Shown here piece after piece: positions 6,124-9,875 of a DNA stretch of 9,875 nt. The position numbers were made by a program, and so were the translations under genes. Below the pieces are notes generated by a model. It saw only the letters and a program-made list of their open reading frames with translations, searched no databases and was not told the DNA's origin. The stretch is from Ktedonobacterales bacterium. GTDB lineage: Bacteria > Chloroflexota > Ktedonobacteria > Ktedonobacterales > JADMIN01. Position 1 is the stretch's first letter. The number at the start of each line of letters is the position of its first letter. The stretch spans positions 1 through 9,875 of the forward strand of contig JAICKD010000065.1 of assembly GCA_025928125.1 (NCBI GenBank), in the 5' to 3' direction.

Positions 6124-6246
6124 CTACTGGCTTTGGACGCGCGCCTCGGCGAAATCGCCGACGCCAAACAGGATATTGTCGATGCCCAGCGCCTGAATCG
6201 CCATATTGTCAGCCTCCTCATACCAAACATAGAATGGCGCCGTCAC
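6124..6246 (-). pseudogene. Cut-off VOC/glyoxalase-like N-terminus, or a 26-40 residue small protein
   Basis: An ATG at 6204 opens a 26-residue frame reading MAIQALGIDNILFGVGDFAE and ending in ARVQSQ before TAG (6126-6124). The motif IDNILFGVGDFAEAR closely resembles the first beta strand and helix start of VOC (glyoxalase/bleomycin-resistance) proteins, which normally continue for another 100 or more residues. No continuation is seen in any frame before the Nudix gene. A perfect AGGAGG lies 8 nt upstream of the ATG. In the same frame a GTG at 6246 overlaps the nucleotidyltransferase stop as GTGA and would give 40 residues. This most likely is the remnant of a VOC gene that lost its body by deletion; a genuine small protein is the alternative. 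The 75 nt between its stop and the Nudix start contain a small palindrome, TCGCTC/GAGCGA (6105-6118). Confidence 0.55.
6213..6218 (-). promoter_or_regulatory. Perfect Shine-Dalgarno AGGAGG before the VOC-like ORF
   Basis: AGGAGG sits 8 nt before the ATG at 6204. It is the best ribosome binding site in the window and favours that ATG over the GTG at 6246. It implies that the truncated frame was, or still is, translated. Confidence 0.65.
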
Positions 6247-7145
6247 TCCGCCCATGCGCTCAGTTGCTCCTCAGCCCACTCTCGGTGCGCGGGGTCATCC
6301 GCCTGCCGCTGTTGCACGAGATATTCCTGATACGTCGCGAGATAGTAGTTAAAGAAGGGCAATGCCGATGCGCAGAGTGCGCGTAACTCGTCCTGCTCCT
6401 CGGCTCCTTGCGGAATCTCGTAATACCACGCGCCACGGCAGCGGGCGTATACCTTGGTGACGTAGTTATCCCACGCGCCATCGCCCAGGTCACGGTAGCG
6501 TCGTACCGCCTCGCCTTTGGTCCCGACATAGCCAGCATCGCCAAGCTTCAGGCTGAGCAGCGCGGTCGCCGTCCAGCAGACGGTGGCGGCTAGCTCCTTT
6601 GTTCCCGCCGTCACTCCCGGCGAATACCACTCTGGGATGCGTACGGTGGCATATCCGTAGAAGACATCTGAACTGTCGGGGTAGACCAGCGATGCGCGAA
6701 GGTGCGGGATATCATGCAGCCGCCGGATAAAGAAGTTGGTCCAGTTGGTGATGTAGCGAGCATGTTCCTGCGGTGTCGGGAGTGGCAACTGGGCGCGTAT
6801 ATCGTCACCGGCGACAGGCACGCTGCCGAGCTTGAGGCGTACATCCGCCGCGTGGAAGGTTTCCTCGCTCTGCGCCGTGATATCGAGCCGGACGGGGCTG
6901 AGCAACTCACACGCCTCGACCACCCGCGCAAAGACCTCGCCCTCATCCGCCCTCAGGCTCTCGCGAAAAAGCACGATCAGATCGATGTCGCTTAGCGCCA
7001 CCGTCGTGCCATCGCTCTGGCTGCCCAGCAGATAGAACCCACGGATACGGCCAGGAAAGACAACATCTATCAAGCCAATCACGCCACGCAAGATTGATTG
7101 GACGCGGGGGTCAGGGATTAGGTGATCCCACTGCGGCATCTGCAT
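6243..7145 (-). CDS. Nucleotidyltransferase-fold protein (aminoglycoside adenylyltransferase-like)
   Basis: 300 residues. The N-terminal domain is a DNA polymerase beta-type nucleotidyltransferase: FYLLGSQSDG with G41-S42, LSDIDLIVLF with D53 and D55 as the metal pair, and VRLDIT with D88 as the probable third carboxylate. The C-terminal half is helical and Trp/Tyr-rich (for example NWTNFFIRRLHDI, ATVCWTATALLSLKL and NYYLATYQEYL), which suits the helical substrate domain of stand-alone transferases such as the ANT/AadA group. A transfer reaction of NMP from NTP onto a small molecule is likely; the acceptor is unknown and I would not call it a resistance gene. The ATG at 7145 has AAGGA eight nt upstream; a second ATG two codons later is possible. 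It heads a tight operon with the VOC-like ORF (4-nt GTGA overlap), Nudix and MBL genes. Confidence 0.88.
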   Translation of the reverse strand: MQMPQWDHLIPDPRVQSILRGVIGLIDVVFPGRIRGFYLLGSQSDGTTVALSDIDLIVLFRESLRADEGEVFARVVEACELLSPVRLDITAQSEETFHAADVRLKLGSVPVAGDDIRAQLPLPTPQEHARYITNWTNFFIRRLHDIPHLRASLVYPDSSDVFYGYATVRIPEWYSPGVTAGTKELAATVCWTATALLSLKLGDAGYVGTKGEAVRRYRDLGDGAWDNYVTKVYARCRGAWYYEIPQGAEEQDELRALCASALPFFNYYLATYQEYLVQQRQADDPAHREWAEEQLSAWAE

Positions 7146-7326
7146 AGCGTGTTTCCTTCATCTCATAAGACACATATGGCATGACACAATACGGCGGCTC
7201 CATGCTTATGGTATCGCCGACGCTGATTGCCCGGCAATCTTCTGGCAACGTCCGTTGCGCTGCCTCGCCCTCATCCGTTGTGAAATACCAGAGGCGTTGC
7301 TTTTTTCGGGCGCCACATGACACCAC
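7111..7326 (-). CDS. Possible 71-residue protein, doubtful
   Basis: A frame from a GTG at 7326 to a TGA at 7111 overlaps the start of the nucleotidyltransferase gene by 35 nt. It contains RLWYFTTDEGEAAQ and EDCRAISVGDTISMEPP, a sequence more natural than most chance frames here, but no family is recognised and the third-position G+C bias is weak. It has no ATG before residue 42 and only a poor AAGG-type ribosome site about 10 nt upstream. A TACAAT box at 7359-7364 would start transcription about 26 nt before the GTG. If it is not a gene, this stretch is simply the 5' leader of the nucleotidyltransferase operon. Confidence 0.3.
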   Translation of the reverse strand: MVSCGARKKQRLWYFTTDEGEAAQRTLPEDCRAISVGDTISMEPPYCVMPYVSYEMKETRYADAAVGSPNP

Positions 7327-7358
7327 TGGGTGATGCCTTTGTGATGTGAGTTGTCGTC

Positions 7359-7407
7359 ATTGTAGTGCGCGCTCACCTGGCAGTTCAGCGAGCGCGTGGC
7401 GTATACT
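7359..7407. promoter_or_regulatory. Divergent promoter region with inverted repeat
   Basis: A minus-strand -10 box TACAAT (7364-7359) and a plus-strand -10 box TATACT (7402-7407) face away from each other, so their -35 regions would overlap around 7379-7387. Neither has a good -35 match. Between them a perfect 7-bp inverted repeat, CGCGCTC (7368-7374) and GAGCGCG (7390-7396), is spaced by 15 nt and lies almost symmetrically, placing an arm within each promoter's spacer. A dimeric regulator bound there could control the nucleotidyltransferase operon and the SRPBCC-dnaG unit together. This is a reading of pattern only. Confidence 0.4.
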
Positions 7408-7452
7408 GGGAACTACCAGACGGTAGTCTCCGCAGGCGGTGAGGAGCTATGG

Positions 7453-8157
7453 ATGCGTATTGAAGGTACGTATATCTTCCCTGCGCCCATCGAAGACGTG
7501 TTTTCCACCCTGACGCACCCGGACATGCTCAGCCAGATCATTCCGGGCTGCGAGCGTCTGGCGCAGCTTGGTCCCGCTGTGGGCGAGCAGCCGATCGTCT
7601 ATGAGATCCGGCTGCGGCGCGGCCCCGGCGCGGATGTCTACACCCTCACTCTCACGCTCAGCGCCGTGCAATCACCCACCCACCTGCGCGCCGACCTGGA
7701 GGGCCACGGGCCTGATGGGCCTTTCAGCGGGCATGGGCTGCTCGATCTCGTCCAACAGGACGAGCAGACATTGGTTGCCTCGGACTGGGAACTAAAGTCG
7801 CCCGTGCTGGCGGGGCTGCATAGCGAGCGCCGCACCGCATGGAACGGCTCGGCAGAACAATTCGCTGGAGCGCTACGTGACCGCGCCATTAGCGCGCTTC
7901 GCGGCAAGACACTCGCGCCTGCCAGCGCCGGTGTGCGCCATCTCACCACGCCACGCGGGCGGGTGGTCGTCATGCCCAAAGGCAGCATGGCCCTTGAGCC
8001 AGAGCAGCGCACATGGCTACGACGCGCGGCGCTCGTCGGCGGCGGACTGCTCGCCGGGCTGGCGGCCATTGGGATAGTTGTCGCCGTGGTGCGCCGTGTG
8101 ACCGGCGCCAATGAAAGTGATGATTCGAGCGCATCTAGCGCATCCAGCGACGACTGA
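7453..8157 (+). CDS. CoxG/SRPBCC-like protein with C-terminal membrane helix
   Basis: 234 residues. The first 150 follow the CoxG-type SRPBCC (START-like) pattern: MRIEGTYIFPAPIEDVFSTL, then LTHPDMLSQIIPGCERL, a set of beta strands (YTLTLTLSAV, HLRADLEG, FSGHGLLDLV, TLVASDWELK) and a final helix (AEQFAGALRDRAISALRG). The fold encloses a hydrophobic cavity; CoxG members are known from CO dehydrogenase maturation and membrane tethering, but many relatives have other roles. A linker (about 151-190) leads to one hydrophobic helix (about 192-213) and a Ser/Asp-rich tail (220-234), so the protein is probably membrane-anchored at its C-terminus. The ATG at 7453 fits the family start and has GGTGAGGAG six nt upstream. 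Upstream GTG codons in frame extend into the promoter region and are unlikely. dnaG begins 8 nt after its stop. No CO dehydrogenase genes are in the window. Confidence 0.88.
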   Translation: MRIEGTYIFPAPIEDVFSTLTHPDMLSQIIPGCERLAQLGPAVGEQPIVYEIRLRRGPGADVYTLTLTLSAVQSPTHLRADLEGHGPDGPFSGHGLLDLVQQDEQTLVASDWELKSPVLAGLHSERRTAWNGSAEQFAGALRDRAISALRGKTLAPASAGVRHLTTPRGRVVVMPKGSMALEPEQRTWLRRAALVGGGLLAGLAAIGIVVAVVRRVTGANESDDSSASSASSDD

Positions 8158-8188
8158 CAGTTTCCGTGTCAGTCTCGTTCCCTGACAC
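8152..8188 (+). repeat. Three-armed palindrome across the SRPBCC stop and dnaG start
   Basis: GACTGACA (8152-8159) pairs perfectly with TGTCAGTC (8167-8174) around a 7-nt loop. The overlapping GTGTCAG (8166-8172) pairs perfectly with CTGACAC (8182-8188) around 9 nt. The two stems share the middle arm and so exclude each other in RNA. The first covers the TGA stop of the SRPBCC gene; the second includes the GTG proposed as dnaG start. No U-tract follows, so it is not an ordinary terminator. It could tune dnaG translation or bind a protein. Confidence 0.6.
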
Positions 8189-9875
8189 ACTTAACGCGGC
8201 CAGAGGGGCGGTTATCCCTCAAAGGATCACGGCAACGGAAGCAACGAGTATCATCGAGCGCATCAAGCAGAAGCTCGACATCGTCGAAGAAATTGGAGCG
8301 GTTGTTTCGCTAAAGAAGTCCGGCAAGGCCTTCAAGGGCCTCTGCCCCTTCCACGGCGAGCGCACCCCGTCATTCTACGTATTCCCCGATAAGCAGGACT
8401 GGCACTGTTTCGGCTGTGGCGAGCGCGGCGACATCATCACCTTTGTGCAGAAGCAGCAATCGCTCGACTTCCGTGAGGCGCTGGAGCTATTGGCCGAACG
8501 CGCGGGCATCCCCCTGGAGCGCGGCGGCCACCCCGAAAGCGCCGAAGAAGCCGCCGAGACCTCCGCCCGCAAACGCATGCGCGCGCTCAACGAGGCCGCC
8601 GCCATCTGGTTCCACCACCAGCTGCTGCAATCCACCAGCGCCCAATACTGCCGCTCGTACCTCGACTCGCGCGGCGTCAGCAACGATTCCATCGCGCAGT
8701 GGCGGCTCGGCTACGCGCCCGACGGCGACGCCCTGACCCAGTATCTGCTGAGCGTCGGCTATAGCGAGAAAGAGCTGGTCGAGGTGGGGCTGGCGCGGGA
8801 GCGTGAGGCGAGCCGGGGCGGCGGCATCTACGGCTACTTCCGCAGCCGACTGATGTTCCCCATCCGCGACGCGCGCGGCCAGACCATCGCCTTCGGCGCG
8901 CGCGCACTAGACGGCAGTAACCCCAAGTACCTCAACACCCCGCAGACACTGCTCTTCGATAAAAGCGCCACTCTCTACGGCCTCGATCTCGCCCGCGAGG
9001 CCATCCGCCGTGACAAGCGGATAGTCATCGTCGAGGGCTACATGGATGCCGTCGTGACGCACCAGTACGGCACGCGCAACGTCGTCGCCTGCATTGGCAG
9101 CGCGATCACCGAGAAGCACATCCGCCAGATCAAGAAGCTGACCCGCCGAGTCACGCTCGCCCTCGACCCCGACGCGGCGGGCGAGTCGGCCACGCTGCGG
9201 GGCATCACCGTCGCGCAACAGGCGTTCGACCGCGTCGTCGTGCCGGTGCCTGGGCCAGCGCCAGACAACGCGCGCGCGCAGCAGGAGGGCTGGGCGGCGC
9301 ATAGCGGCAGGCGCGGCACGCCACGGGGCATCGTCCGTTTTGAGGAGCAGGTGGACGCCGAGATCACCGTCGCGAAGCTGCCGCCACACGAAGACCCCGA
9401 CGAGTTCGCCCGGCGCGACCCGACGGGCTGGCAGCAGGCTATCGAGCAATCGGCTCCGCTGATCGATTATCTCATCGCCGCCCAGACCGCCGACCTCGCG
9501 CTGGATACGCCGCAAGGCAAGCTGGAGGCGTCGCGCCGGTTGCTGCCGATTCTGGCGGAGGTGCGCAATCGCACGCTGGCCGGTGAATACGCGGACCGTT
9601 TGGCGGCCCACCTGCACCTCGACGTGCGTGATGTGCAGCGCGACCTCGCCCAGACGCGCCGACGGCTGGACCGCGAGACGCACGGGCAGAGCGGACAGGG
9701 CGGACAGGCACGCGGCCCGATAGATTCTGGGCAAGCAGAATCGAGCGAAGCTGACGACCCCACCGGACCAAAGTACCGCCAGGCGGATGGAGCGCCAACT
9801 GGCCCGTTCTTCAACTATAGGGCTTCGGGCGCCGCGGGGGCGACGGGCGAGCTGCTGGCGGAACTTTCACAGGCA
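8166..9875 (+). CDS. dnaG: DNA primase DnaG, 3' end beyond the right edge
   Basis: 570 codons are visible and the frame is open at the right edge. DnaG makes RNA primers for replication. In order: ERIKQKLDIVEEIGAVVSLK (helix before the zinc finger); the CHC2 zinc-binding domain with C60, H63, C81 and C84 in CPFHGERTPSF and WHCFGCGERGD; the catalytic core with SRLMFPIRDARGQTIAFGAR and SNPKYLNTPQT; and the TOPRIM domain with IVEGYMDAV (E290) and ALDPDAAG (D334, D336). An extra segment of about 37 residues (363-399) interrupts the TOPRIM domain before ITVAKLPPHEDPDEF. From about residue 506 a Gly/Gln/Ser-rich linker begins, probably leading to the helicase-binding domain. The start is uncertain: GTG 8166 is the only standard start in frame, yields a 28-residue extension before the usual beginning and has no clear ribosome site. 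An AAAGGA at 8221-8226 has no ATG, GTG or TTG behind it. Probably co-transcribed with the SRPBCC gene. Confidence 0.96.
   Translation, partial: MSVSFPDTLNAARGAVIPQRITATEATSIIERIKQKLDIVEEIGAVVSLKKSGKAFKGLCPFHGERTPSFYVFPDKQDWHCFGCGERGDIITFVQKQQSLDFREALELLAERAGIPLERGGHPESAEEAAETSARKRMRALNEAAAIWFHHQLLQSTSAQYCRSYLDSRGVSNDSIAQWRLGYAPDGDALTQYLLSVGYSEKELVEVGLAREREASRGGGIYGYFRSRLMFPIRDARGQTIAFGARALDGSNPKYLNTPQTLLFDKSATLYGLDLAREAIRRDKRIVIVEGYMDAVVTHQYGTRNVVACIGSAITEKHIRQIKKLTRRVTLALDPDAAGESATLRGITVAQQAFDRVVVPVPGPAPDNARAQQEGWAAHSGRRGTPRGIVRFEEQVDAEITVAKLPPHEDPDEFARRDPTGWQQAIEQSAPLIDYLIAAQTADLALDTPQGKLEASRRLLPILAEVRNRTLAGEYADRLAAHLHLDVRDVQRDLAQTRRRLDRETHGQSGQGGQARGPIDSGQAESSEADDPTGPKYRQADGAPTGPFFNYRASGAAGATGELLAELSQA

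Noticed and set aside
6045..6230. 61-residue minus-strand frame ending in an ATGA overlap with the Nudix start
   Set aside because: It is a different frame from the VOC-like ORF and reads through it as an Arg/Ser-rich sequence. The frame after the AGGAGG site gives the VOC-like motif instead. The overlap with the Nudix ATG is the only point in its favour.
5170..6330. 386-residue plus-strand open frame
   Set aside because: It is the antisense of two well-recognised genes (Nudix and MBL hydrolase); the length comes from strong third-position G+C bias on the real strand.
7396..7452. N-terminal extension of the SRPBCC protein from a GTG at 7396
   Set aside because: It would cover the -10 element and the ribosome site GGTGAGGAG, and the family start matches the ATG at 7453.
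8907..9734. 275-residue minus-strand open frame opposite dnaG
   Set aside because: It lies fully antisense to a clear primase coding region, is Arg/Leu/Val-rich in the manner of GC-rich antisense frames, and shows no domain.

Overview
The window is GC-rich bacterial chromosome, by eye somewhat above 60% G+C, and tightly packed. No tRNA, rRNA, CRISPR array, transposase or phage gene is visible. The best taxonomic hint is the primase: its TOPRIM domain carries an extra segment containing IVRFEEQVDAE, which I associate from memory with Chloroflexota primases. The dispersed CCCCTCCC/GGGAGGGG hairpin repeats also fit that phylum. I would guess a Ktedonobacter-like or related Chloroflexota member, with modest confidence.

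Layout. From 1 to about 7,330 every gene reads on the minus strand. Following transcription (right to left), the first unit starts at a putative divergent promoter near 7,360. It runs through a doubtful 71-residue ORF, a nucleotidyltransferase-fold protein (7145-6243), a 26-40 residue ORF that looks like the cut-off beginning of a VOC/glyoxalase protein (6246-6124), an NUDT19-like Nudix hydrolase (6048-5293) and an MBL-fold hydrolase with a C-terminal winged helix (5255-4428). The second unit is a single gene for a very acidic, probably disordered protein (4258-3671). It has a near-consensus promoter whose -35 box overlaps the preceding stop codon, a leader of about 140 nt and a clear Rho-independent terminator. 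The third unit pairs a Nudix-like protein without catalytic residues (3498-2815) with a thioredoxin-NHL protein resembling animal NHLRC2 (2834-1284), overlapping by 20 nt. Downstream are two copies of a palindromic GC-rich repeat. The fourth unit has its own extended -10 promoter. It encodes a small membrane-anchored or secreted low-complexity protein (1010-618) followed by an ApbE-type FAD:protein FMN transferase that runs off the left edge.

From about 7,400 to the right edge the genes read on the plus strand: a CoxG/SRPBCC-like protein with a C-terminal membrane helix (7453-8157), then dnaG (from 8166, cut by the right edge). A three-armed palindrome lies across the SRPBCC stop codon and the dnaG start.

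How it fits together. dnaG is replication housekeeping. The minus-strand genes are mostly small-molecule clean-up or modification enzymes (Nudix, MBL hydrolase, nucleotidyltransferase), redox/envelope proteins (thioredoxin-NHL, ApbE) and one unassigned acidic protein. I see no obvious defence or mobile system. The parts worth a second look are the cut-off VOC-like ORF, the dnaG start region and its TOPRIM insertion, the pairing of an inactive Nudix fold with the Trx-NHL protein, and the compact promoter/operator architecture.
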